Shown: positions 1-7,386 of the stretch, piece by piece
Layout: each line of letters opens with the position of its first letter
Numbering within the stretch: the stretch's first letter is position 1
Assembly: GCF_000234805.1 (NCBI RefSeq)
Contig: NC_016645.1
Location: forward strand, 1,774,391-1,838,390
Reading direction: 5' to 3'
Length of the DNA: 64,000 bases
Source of the DNA: Pyrobaculum ferrireducens
GTDB lineage: Archaea; Thermoproteota; Thermoprotei; Thermoproteales; Thermoproteaceae
Program-made: the position numbers and the translations under genes
Notes under the pieces: generated by a model
Databases searched by the model: none
Told to the model about the DNA's origin: nothing
The model's input: the letters and a program-made list of their open reading frames with translations, nothing else

Positions 1-347
1 ATGCCGGAGGCCACCGACCCGCCGTTTCCAAACGCCACATGTATCCACGGCACAGCCCAGTTTGTCCTCGGATAAACCACGGTGGAGACCTCGGCGCAAC
101 CAGTCGGGTTCACGACGACCGTGTCGGGGCCGAGGACCTTGAGCATGTGTCTAGCTATGACGCCTATTGTACAGCTGGCGCACAGGCCGTGGCCTGGGAG
201 GAACAGCTCCTCCTGTGGGAGTTCGAAGTTTGCGTATTCGTACAGCCCCGGGTACTCCTCAGCCACCTTCATCCCCGGGAGCAACAACTGCGGCCGTCTG
301 ATGTATATCTTCTCCTTTATCTCCTTGAAGCGGCCTTTCTCACTCAT
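1..347 (-). CDS. porB: 2-oxoacid:ferredoxin oxidoreductase, beta subunit (N-terminal part)
   Basis: About 115 N-terminal residues of the thiamine-pyrophosphate-binding beta subunit of a pyruvate/2-oxoacid:ferredoxin oxidoreductase; the gene runs off the left edge. The CxxC in GLCASC, followed by the PTGCAE segment, is what this family shows in its N-terminal cofactor region. The ATG at 345-347 overlaps the end of the alpha-subunit gene by 8 bp, so the two are translationally linked as the last known genes of a gamma/delta-alpha-beta operon. The enzyme oxidatively decarboxylates a 2-oxoacid to an acyl-CoA and reduces ferredoxin. Substrate (pyruvate or another 2-oxoacid) cannot be fixed from this fragment. 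Confidence 0.9.
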   Translation of the reverse strand, partial: MSEKGRFKEIKEKIYIRRPQLLLPGMKVAEEYPGLYEYANFELPQEELFLPGHGLCASCTIGVIARHMLKVLGPDTVVVNPTGCAEVSTVVYPRTNWAVPWIHVAFGNGGSVASG

Positions 348-1545
348 ACCCCCTCAAGCCCACCGTGTACGGCGTGTTGGGCACCCACAGCCCTCTGTGG
401 ATTTTAACAACGGCGTCGTATATCATGTCGGAGTCTATTGCCCTCATGCCGATGGTGGCTAACACGTTGTACACCGGCTTCTGTATCGTCGCCGCTATCT
501 CCACGGCCATGGGCCCGTACAGCGGCCCGCCGTGGTTAATCGCTCGGTCAATCACGGCGACCTTGTCCACGTGCTCCAGCAACTTCTTAAACATGTCACC
601 GGGCCACGGACGTATCACCCTAAGCCTCAAAGCCCCCGCCCTGACGCCCTCGCGCCTCAGCCTATCCACAACCTTCTTCACCAGGCCGAAGATTGAGCCG
701 TAGGCTACGATTGCCAGCTCCGCGTCCTCCAGCCTGTACGGCGTGAGGAGGCCGTAGCTACGCCCGAACACCTTTCCGTACTCCTCATCCGCCTCTTGAA
801 TAACCTTCAGCGAGGCGCGGAGAGCCTCAACCGCCTGCCACCTAATCTCCCAGTACCACTCCGGCGTGCCCACCGCGCCGAGCTGAGCCGGGTTGTCGAC
901 GTCCAGCTTCACCCAGCTCCTCGTAATGGGGGCGTAGCGCATCACCTCCTCCTCGTCCTCAGGTACGTCTAGTGGTTGTAGCACGTGGCTTGTCCAGAAG
1001 CCGTCGTAGGCCACGACGGCTGGGAGGTGGACTCTGGAGTCCTCGGCGACGCGGTACGCTTGTATCACGGTGTCGAAGGCCTCCTGGGCGTTCTGTGCGA
1101 TGTATATTATCCATCCCAGCTCTCTCATCGACATTACGTCGCTGTAGTCTCCCCACACGTTTATTGGGGCTGAGTACGTCCTCACCGCCATGCCCATTAC
1201 TATGGGTAGCCTCATGCCCACTGCTATTGGCAAGTTTTCGTACATATGGCCCAGGCCTTGGGAGGAAGTCTCCGTAAAGGTCCTTGCTCCCATGGCTGAG
1301 GCTCCGATCACCGCCGACATGGCAGAGTGTTCGCTCTCCACAGGTATAAACTCGGCGTCTAGCTCGCCGTTGTTTACATACTCAGCGAGCTTCTCCACCA
1401 CAGGGGTCTGCGGCGTGATGGGATAGGCAGCTATCACCTCGGCCCGGGCCATCTTGACCGCCAGCGCCACGGCGTGGTTGCCCGTAAGGGCGATGCGCTT
1501 CTGCGCAACTTTCCGCTCTTTTGGAGCTACAATCTGCGCCGTCAT
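340..1545 (-). CDS. porA: 2-oxoacid:ferredoxin oxidoreductase, alpha subunit
   Basis: Alpha subunit of about 401 residues. It opens with the family signature LTGNHAVALAVKMA and the YPITPQTPVVE loop near residues 40-50, which contacts thiamine pyrophosphate at the alpha/beta interface, and includes the ESEHSAMSAVIGA segment. I chose the ATG at 1543-1545 (MTAQIV) because its ATGA overlaps the TGA of the upstream gamma-delta gene; a longer open frame upstream only reads through that gene. The gene ends 8 bp inside porB. Identification is secure, substrate specificity is not. Confidence 0.93.
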   Translation of the reverse strand: MTAQIVAPKERKVAQKRIALTGNHAVALAVKMARAEVIAAYPITPQTPVVEKLAEYVNNGELDAEFIPVESEHSAMSAVIGASAMGARTFTETSSQGLGHMYENLPIAVGMRLPIVMGMAVRTYSAPINVWGDYSDVMSMRELGWIIYIAQNAQEAFDTVIQAYRVAEDSRVHLPAVVAYDGFWTSHVLQPLDVPEDEEEVMRYAPITRSWVKLDVDNPAQLGAVGTPEWYWEIRWQAVEALRASLKVIQEADEEYGKVFGRSYGLLTPYRLEDAELAIVAYGSIFGLVKKVVDRLRREGVRAGALRLRVIRPWPGDMFKKLLEHVDKVAVIDRAINHGGPLYGPMAVEIAATIQKPVYNVLATIGMRAIDSDMIYDAVVKIHRGLWVPNTPYTVGLRGYE

Positions 1546-2480
1546 AACTCCCTCACCATCTGGATTGCTCCTGTCGGACACACCTCGGCGCAGACGCCGC
1601 AACCCTTACAGTACTGGTAGTCGAAATCGATTGCCTTCATTCTGAACTTCCTCCCACGGGGCCCCTCCGCCTCTCTCCACGCCTCTATTATGGCGTCGTC
1701 TGGGCAGTAGAGCCAGCACTTCCTGCACATTATACACTTCGAGTGGTCGATCACCGGCTTATCGATACGCCACCCTCCTGTGGTGTAGAACAGGCTTGTA
1801 CCTGGGAAGACGGCACCCGCCTTATTCACCTCCCTCCACCCCACTATCTCGTACGGTCCTGTAAGGAACGCCGAGGTGGTTGAGATTATCCCCTTGGGCT
1901 TAGCCGAGGCGTCTACTCTAGCCGGCGGGATAACCACGGCTTTTTCATAAGCCTCCTTGGTGGCGGCGAAGTTCTGCTCCACCGCCTTGCCCAGTTGCGT
2001 CTCGAAGGCTTGTTTTATGGACTCCAGCGTGGGGAATCCCATGACTTTTGAAAAGGCTCCTGCAAGAGGTCCGTTTGGAACATCGAGCTTCACGTGGCGC
2101 CTAGCTATGTCTATTGCGTCTAACACGACTAGATACACGTCATCCCTCCCCACAAGCTTCTTAGCCTCCTCCGGGCTTTTACCAGTATTAATTATTACGT
2201 ACCCACCTGGCTTGACTGCGTCGATGGCAAATCTCATGCTGTCGATTAGCTTGTCGTCGAAAACCACCACCACGTCGGGGGTTTTCACCGGCTCCTGGTC
2301 CTCGATAGGTTCTTTGCTAATTGTTAGAAAGGCTTTCACGGGCGCCCCCCTCCGCTCGGCCCCGAATTCGGGGTTGGCTATTGCGTGAAACCCGTCGATA
2401 ATAGAGGCGTTAGCCACTATGTATGTTGCCGTGACGATGCCCTGGCCTCCCCGCCCCAGCCAGACGGTTTCTACTCGCAT
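1542..2480 (-). CDS. porG: 2-oxoacid:ferredoxin oxidoreductase, fused gamma-delta subunit
   Basis: First gene of the operon, 312 residues. Residues 1 to about 190 are the gamma domain (GRGGQGIVTA near the N-terminus, then the GAERRGAPVKAF block). After a linker the C-terminal 65 residues are a two-cluster ferredoxin with two CxxCxxCxxxCP motifs (CIMCRKCWLYCP and CKGCGVCAEVCP), equivalent to the separate delta subunit of many archaea. Electrons from the alpha/beta active site pass through these clusters to soluble ferredoxin. A TATA-like box lies 25 bp upstream of the ATG. Confidence 0.92.
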   Translation of the reverse strand: MRVETVWLGRGGQGIVTATYIVANASIIDGFHAIANPEFGAERRGAPVKAFLTISKEPIEDQEPVKTPDVVVVFDDKLIDSMRFAIDAVKPGGYVIINTGKSPEEAKKLVGRDDVYLVVLDAIDIARRHVKLDVPNGPLAGAFSKVMGFPTLESIKQAFETQLGKAVEQNFAATKEAYEKAVVIPPARVDASAKPKGIISTTSAFLTGPYEIVGWREVNKAGAVFPGTSLFYTTGGWRIDKPVIDHSKCIMCRKCWLYCPDDAIIEAWREAEGPRGRKFRMKAIDFDYQYCKGCGVCAEVCPTGAIQMVREL

Positions 2481-2500
2481 ATAGCTATATTCGAAGATGA

Positions 2501-2510
2501 CTTAAAAATT
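2501..2510 (-). promoter_or_regulatory. TATA-like box of the por operon
   Basis: AT-only core (AATTTTTAAG on the minus strand) centred 25 bp upstream of the porG start at 2480, placing the transcript start at or next to the ATG. This implies a leaderless operon mRNA. Confidence 0.6.
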
Positions 2511-2565
2511 TAACTACGTGGCTTTCAATCATGGGAAAAGATACTTTTTATGAAACTCAAATTTT

Positions 2566-3666
2566 TTATAATGATAAAATCCAAGAAATCCACGCGAAGG
2601 GCACGAGGCCCAGCGCCAGGATCACCACGGCGGCGTGTAGAAAGCCGAGGACTCCCCCGGGGAGTGTGTGGAAGACTCTTATGTAGTAGGGTACAGACAT
2701 GACGATATTCGCCAAGACGAAGAGACCCGCGGCCGTCCCCAGGACGTGGGTAGCCGCTAGGAGAAGGTAGAGCTTAGGCCAGAAGCCCAGCACCGGCGGA
2801 ATCCCTATCTGGTTCATGACTAGGAGGAGGGCTTCCCACCTGGAGCCCCCGCCGTCTAGCTGGCGGAATAGCGCCATCTTCCCCACGGCGTCTGCGAACA
2901 CCAGCGCAAGAGCCAGGCCCGGGGAGAGGACATATGCAAACAGGGCGAAGCCGCTGTGGGCCACGGTGGAGTACGCCAAGACTCTTCTAAGGTCGTGGCT
3001 GGTCAAGGCGCCGAGGTTGCCGATGAGCATGGAGAGGGCCCCCACGGCGAGAGACACTGCCTGCGGCACGGCGGGCTTTAGATACACCAGGGCGGCCGCC
3101 GCCGCTATCTTGGGCAGACTCGCCAGCAGAGCCAGCCCCGCGGGCGACGAACGGCCGTAGACGTCGACGACCCACATGTACATAGGCACCGCCCCCAGCT
3201 CCGTGGCTATCGCCAGAAACAGCAACATATTTCCGACGTCTCCCCACGTCCCGCGGAGGGCGAGGCCTGATATAAGCATCGACGTGGAGATGGCGGAGAT
3301 TAGCAGATACCTAAACAAGCCGCCGAGGGACCCCTCGTCGTCGAGCACCGGCAACAGCGTGGCGGGGGCCGCGGCGGCCATGACAAAGCCCAGCGCCGCA
3401 ATGTGAGGCGCCTCCTGCCCCGCGGCGATGAGGTAGATGCCGGTGTAGGAAACAGCGGAGGCGAAGCCGGCGTAAGGCGCCAGCTTCCCCCTGTCTAGGA
3501 CGAAAACCGCGAGGATATATGGAATGGCTAAAAGCGTGAGAAGTATGTTGGTTTTCGCAGTCCAAATAGCCAGCGCGGCTATGTACGCCGCGTCTAGCAG
3601 AGAGGCTCTTGGTATATACAGCCTGGCGATGATGTACGCGGGCAGTATATAAATCAGCGGGTCCAT
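2566..3666 (-). CDS. Complex I-like membrane subunit, NuoN-type
   Basis: Very hydrophobic protein of about 366 residues with multiple predicted membrane helices, last gene of the five-gene membrane-arm operon. The conserved GNLGALTSHDLRRVLAYSTVAHSGF segment and a mid-membrane lysine-bearing helix (LLASLPKIAAAA) are those of the antiporter-like subunits; by position and lack of L- or M-type signatures it is the N-like member. It is clearly shorter than the usual 450-490 residues. The start could be the codon at 3672 (MAMD) or 3666 (MDPL); either overlaps the upstream gene. Homologues translocate protons or sodium ions in respiratory complex I. Confidence 0.8.
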   Translation of the reverse strand: MDPLIYILPAYIIARLYIPRASLLDAAYIAALAIWTAKTNILLTLLAIPYILAVFVLDRGKLAPYAGFASAVSYTGIYLIAAGQEAPHIAALGFVMAAAAPATLLPVLDDEGSLGGLFRYLLISAISTSMLISGLALRGTWGDVGNMLLFLAIATELGAVPMYMWVVDVYGRSSPAGLALLASLPKIAAAAALVYLKPAVPQAVSLAVGALSMLIGNLGALTSHDLRRVLAYSTVAHSGFALFAYVLSPGLALALVFADAVGKMALFRQLDGGGSRWEALLLVMNQIGIPPVLGFWPKLYLLLAATHVLGTAAGLFVLANIVMSVPYYIRVFHTLPGGVLGFLHAAVVILALGLVPFAWISWILSL

Positions 3667-5282
3667 AGCCACGTCAATACGACTATTAGGGCCCCCACGC
3701 CGACCCCGGTGACGTATAGATAAAACTCAAAATTCCGCCTTGCGATCTGGAGCGACGCCGTTTTGACAGCCGTTGGGAGAAGTCCGTGCAACGCCAAGTC
3801 GATAGATTTGTCAAGCGTGGCGACGGTAGAGGCGAGGCTTCCCCACACGCTTGGGAGGCTCATCAACCTTCTATCTATGTAGCCGTCGAACTTAGCGGCA
3901 ACTCTTGTCAACGCTGTTAGTAGCCTAGGAGCAAACAGATCGTAGGCGAGGGGTAGCCAAAACCTTCTATACAGCGGCGTGTACTCAGAGGTCTTCGCAA
4001 GGAGGAGGCCCGCCAGGGCCAGCGCCCAGAAGAAGTTCGGCATCTTAGCCACAGCGAAGGCGGCGAGGCTGAGTGCCAGATACGGTAGCGCGGCGCCCCA
4101 GCCCCCCGCGGCGGTGCCGCTCTTAGCCAGCAACTTCCCCACGTAGCCGGCGGTGAGGGCCGAGAAGATCAACAGCCACGGATCGGCGTGCGCCTTCGCC
4201 TCGGCGCCCAGCGGCGTCAAGCCGAGCAACGTCAGTAGAGAAAGGGCCATGGCCACCTTAGCCGGAAGGGGGTAGGCCGCTGGCGTCCTGCTGTGGGATA
4301 TGTGAATGCCGTGTCCAACGGCCATGAACAGAGTCGCCTTGGCCACGCCGTGGGCATATATGAGGGCCACGGCCTCCTCCGGCTTCGTCAAGGCGAAGGC
4401 CGTGATGAGGCCCAAGTACGACGCCGTCGAGGCGGCTAGCAAAACCTTGGGCTCTCTCTGTCCCAGCGCCACGAGCCCGCCGTAGAGGGCCGTGGCGATC
4501 CCCACAGCAAAGGCCACGTGGCCAGCCCACTGGGGCATTAACGCGCCTAGCTTCAGCAGTAGGATGGGGCCGGCCTTGACCATGGTGGAGCTGTGTAACA
4601 ACGCGCTGACCGGGGTGGGCGCCGACATAGCCGTCATAAGCCAGTCGGTAAAGGGTAGCTGAGCCGCCTTGGCAAACGCGGCAACCAGCACGAGGGCGGC
4701 CACCACGTCGGGGAGGGCGTGCCAATGGCTTATGTAGGGCGACTGAGCCGCGGCCAAGCCGAGCCCGGCTACCAGAGAGGCAGTGCCCACCTCAACCGTC
4801 AAGATAGCCCTCATGGCGGAGGCCGAGGGAGTCCACAGCCACCTCAGCCCGCCGGCCACATCCCCGCCCCCCACCCAGCCCGCCTCCTCCTCATCTCTGT
4901 AGGTGAGGATTAGGGCCCAGCTTGCCAAGTCGAGGCCGCCCCAGCCCAGCATCAGCACAGCCCAGTGATCTGCGGCGACGAAGGTTAGCATCGAGGCGTA
5001 GAAAACCCCCATCCACAGCCAGAACCAGCCCCTCCTCTCCACGTCTCTGACATACCACGTGGAGTAGAGGACAATAGACGTATAGACCCCGGAGATGAAG
5101 AATATCAACTGCGCTGTTTGCTCCCCCACGCGTAGCAACTGTGTAGCTGGGTGGAGCTCCCCTCTGAAGGCTAGGTACGTCGTGAAGCCTCCGGAGAGAG
5201 CGGCGCCTATCCCCCTTCTGGTGAATAAATCCGCAACGGCGGCAATGGCTATTAGCAGTAGCAACAGCTCTAGAGGAACCAT
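3654..5282 (-). CDS. nuoL: Complex I-like membrane subunit, NuoL-type
   Basis: Antiporter-like membrane subunit of 542 residues. It carries the L-subunit signature AQLPFTDWLMTAMSAPTPVSALLHSSTMVKAG around residues 210-240 and an adjacent lysine-bearing transmembrane helix used for ion translocation. The 3' end overlaps the N-like gene by about 13 bp and the start lies 13 bp inside the preceding M-like gene, so the operon is tightly coupled. Multiple-resistance (Mrp-type) antiporter subunits are related, but the order J-K-M-L-N fits complex I. Confidence 0.88.
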   Translation of the reverse strand: MVPLELLLLLIAIAAVADLFTRRGIGAALSGGFTTYLAFRGELHPATQLLRVGEQTAQLIFFISGVYTSIVLYSTWYVRDVERRGWFWLWMGVFYASMLTFVAADHWAVLMLGWGGLDLASWALILTYRDEEEAGWVGGGDVAGGLRWLWTPSASAMRAILTVEVGTASLVAGLGLAAAQSPYISHWHALPDVVAALVLVAAFAKAAQLPFTDWLMTAMSAPTPVSALLHSSTMVKAGPILLLKLGALMPQWAGHVAFAVGIATALYGGLVALGQREPKVLLAASTASYLGLITAFALTKPEEAVALIYAHGVAKATLFMAVGHGIHISHSRTPAAYPLPAKVAMALSLLTLLGLTPLGAEAKAHADPWLLIFSALTAGYVGKLLAKSGTAAGGWGAALPYLALSLAAFAVAKMPNFFWALALAGLLLAKTSEYTPLYRRFWLPLAYDLFAPRLLTALTRVAAKFDGYIDRRLMSLPSVWGSLASTVATLDKSIDLALHGLLPTAVKTASLQIARRNFEFYLYVTGVGVGALIVVLTWLWTR

Positions 5283-6547
5283 AGCAACACCACCGGCATC
5301 AATATGTAGGGCAACACCGCAGATGCCAACGTCGATATATACATCTCTCCGTCTACAGACACCTCACCGGCGCCACCTCTGTATATCCTATTCAGTATAT
5401 AAAAGCTGTACAGCGCCGTTGTGAACAAGGCGGCGATTAGCAACACCACCACCGACAGGCTGTGAGGAGCCCCCAGCGCCACGCCGATTTTGCCAAGGAG
5501 ATTAATCCCAAACACTCCTGAAAGAGCTACGAAGGTCATCACGGCTATGGCGAATATCTTGAGGTCCCACCTCAGCTCGTCAAATCTCCTTGTATGTAGC
5601 CCAACTATGTAGATTCCGCTTAGCATAAAGCCAGCGGCTTTGGCAAATGCGTGGCCGACGAATAACAGGGCGAGCGCGAAGTAGCCGAGTGGGTGTTTCA
5701 CAGCGGCCGCCGCCACCAGCAGGCCCATGTTGGCTATGGTGGAGTCGGCTAGGGCGCGTTTGATATCCACCTCTCTAAAGACGAGGAAAGAGCCGTAGAC
5801 GGCCGTCGCTAGGCCGTAGGCGTACAGAGCCTCAAGCGGCCACCCAGCCCCCTCTCTCAGCCGCCAGATCCAATAAGCCATAAGCCCGACGTGCACAGGG
5901 CTGAGTAAGGCGGACAGCGGCGTCGGTGCCTCGGCGTGGGCGTAGGGAAGCCAGAAGTGCGCACCTGCGGTTCCCATCTTCACCAGCAGTCCGACGAGCA
6001 CGAGGAGCGAGGCGAGGCCAAACGCCTTGAATCCCTCAGCCACAAAGTGGCCGGAGAGGGCGACGCCGACGAGGAATAAGATAGATCCGACTTGCGCCCA
6101 GATGAAGTAGAGGAGGCCCACCCTCTTCCTGTCGCCGTAGCCGAAGTACCATATGAGGAGGAAGCTGGTGATTATGCTCAGCTCCAGGGCTAGAAACACG
6201 AAGACTAGGTTTTCGAATAATATTATCCACACGAAGGAGAGCACGTAGAGCGCGTGGACGCCGTAGTACCACCTAGCCGCCTGTATGTGTTCCAGATATC
6301 TGGGGGCGTATAGAGTCACGATGAGGCCCAGGGCTATGGAGGTGGCCACGAAAGGCATCTTGTAGAAATCCAGCGAGACAGCTACGTCGCCTATGTAAGG
6401 CATGGAGACGAGGTGCTGGCGGCCTTGCTGAGCCAAGTAGAGGAACATGGCCAGCTGCGCGGCGACGGCCGCCGGCCTGCCGGCTTTTAAAGCTACTATT
6501 GACAAGGCGGCGGTCAGTGTGGTGGTTAGTAGGAATAGGTCAGACAT
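5270..6547 (-). CDS. nuoM: Complex I-like membrane subunit, NuoM-type
   Basis: Antiporter-like subunit of about 425 residues. The segment HFWLPYAHAEAPTPLSALLSPVHVG near the middle is the M-subunit version of the family signature, and FLALELSIITSFLLIWYFGYG precedes it. I take the ATG at 6545-6547 (MSDLFLL), which overlaps the end of the K gene by 8 bp; an open frame that extends further upstream is only read-through. It should sit in the membrane arm and take part in ion translocation. Confidence 0.88.
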   Translation of the reverse strand: MSDLFLLTTTLTAALSIVALKAGRPAAVAAQLAMFLYLAQQGRQHLVSMPYIGDVAVSLDFYKMPFVATSIALGLIVTLYAPRYLEHIQAARWYYGVHALYVLSFVWIILFENLVFVFLALELSIITSFLLIWYFGYGDRKRVGLLYFIWAQVGSILFLVGVALSGHFVAEGFKAFGLASLLVLVGLLVKMGTAGAHFWLPYAHAEAPTPLSALLSPVHVGLMAYWIWRLREGAGWPLEALYAYGLATAVYGSFLVFREVDIKRALADSTIANMGLLVAAAAVKHPLGYFALALLFVGHAFAKAAGFMLSGIYIVGLHTRRFDELRWDLKIFAIAVMTFVALSGVFGINLLGKIGVALGAPHSLSVVVLLIAALFTTALYSFYILNRIYRGGAGEVSVDGEMYISTLASAVLPYILMPVVLLWFL

Positions 6548-6776
6548 AGCCTCTTCTAGCCATTTTGAATAATGTAGCGACGAGGAGCACGGTCTCAAAC
6601 ACGCCGGCGGAGGCGGCTACGGCAAGCATGTTGATGTCACGGGCCACTGCCGTGGCGTATATGGCGCCCAGGGTCATCACCTCAGCTCCGATGATTGCCC
6701 TCACCAGAGACCTTGCGGTAGCAATCACGGCCAGGCCACCGGCCATTATTATCAACACGAAATACACCGCCGTCAT
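6540..6776 (-). CDS. nuoK: Complex I-like membrane subunit, NuoK-type
   Basis: Protein of 78 residues with two to three hydrophobic helices. The glutamate in IIGAEVMTLGAIYA, with AAASAGVFETVLLVA following, matches the conserved acidic residues of NuoK/MrpC. It is shorter than the usual 100 residues; the missing part is the N-terminal helix. The gene overlaps both neighbours (ATGA with nuoJ, 8 bp with the M-like gene). Confidence 0.85.
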   Translation of the reverse strand: MTAVYFVLIIMAGGLAVIATARSLVRAIIGAEVMTLGAIYATAVARDINMLAVAASAGVFETVLLVATLFKMARRGYV

Positions 6777-7177
6777 AGCGTTATCTCAAAAGCCATTTTT
6801 AGGGCAAAGATAAGTAGAGCCGATACCAGTGGTATCAAGGCGAAATCCACCGTCTGCCTCAGCGGCGGCTCTGCAACTGTTTGGAAAGTTAAAGCCGAGG
6901 CGGCGAGGATGAGGAGACCTCCTGCCGCGGCCCACCTCCACCGCATAGTTGTAGCTGACTCCTCCAGCGTGGAGGCGGCCACGACGACTAGTGTAAGCGC
7001 GGCTACTATATAAACCAACGCTGTTAGTATGAATGCAAGTTCTCCAAGGTGTATATATGCGCCAAAGGCCACGGCGACGCCCAGTGCGGATAGAAGGAGC
7101 GAGGCGTATATATTATCTCTTGTGAATAGGATTAGTCCAATGAGGAAAGGAAAGAGTAGTGACAACAGATACTCCAT
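6773..7177 (-). CDS. nuoJ: Complex I-like membrane subunit, NuoJ-type
   Basis: First gene of the membrane-arm operon, 134 residues, four to five hydrophobic segments. The sequence IHLGELAFILTALVYIVAALTLVVV resembles the third helix region of NuoJ, and the position directly before nuoK supports the call. The hydrophilic subunits of the enzyme (B, C, D, I) and NuoA/H are not in this window, so the complex is encoded at more than one locus or extends elsewhere. A TATA-like box lies 25 bp upstream of the ATG. Confidence 0.8.
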   Translation of the reverse strand: MEYLLSLLFPFLIGLILFTRDNIYASLLLSALGVAVAFGAYIHLGELAFILTALVYIVAALTLVVVAASTLEESATTMRWRWAAAGGLLILAASALTFQTVAEPPLRQTVDFALIPLVSALLIFALKMAFEITL

Positions 7178-7196
7178 GTGGCTATGTCTTTAGCCT

Positions 7197-7207
7197 CTTT
7201 TAAATTT
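7197..7207 (-). promoter_or_regulatory. TATA-like box of the nuoJKMLN operon
   Basis: Minus-strand AAATTTAAAAG centred 25 bp before the nuoJ ATG at 7177, giving a leaderless start. Confidence 0.6.
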
Positions 7208-7330
7208 CTCCATATCTTCTCTAATAAAATTTAGATGTGAGCTCTGAGAAATCTTGAATTAAATATAATTTGGGAACATGCGATCTCTTTGATTCGCCAT
7301 AATTGATACATTTTAAATCTCACTATTTTT

Positions 7331-7368
7331 ACAATTAAATTTGTAAAGAGCCGTAATACTTTAAAATT
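7331..7368 (+). promoter_or_regulatory. Promoter and candidate operator of the aldehyde oxidoreductase gene
   Basis: A TATA-like box (CTTTAAAATT, 7359-7368) is centred 24 bp before the ATG at 7387. Just upstream, 7331-7344 reads ACAATTAAATTTGT, whose ends ACAA and TTGT are inverted repeats; this is where archaeal activators or repressors often bind. The whole 7208-7358 interval is much more AT-rich than the flanking genes and holds no open frame I would call. Confidence 0.45.
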
Positions 7369-7386
7369 CAATACACGAACTAATAT

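Noticed and set aside
4258-4725. Minus-strand alternative frame of 155 codons inside the L-type subunit gene
   Set aside because: Arginine/proline/glycine-rich frame shadow of a conserved membrane protein in the same direction.
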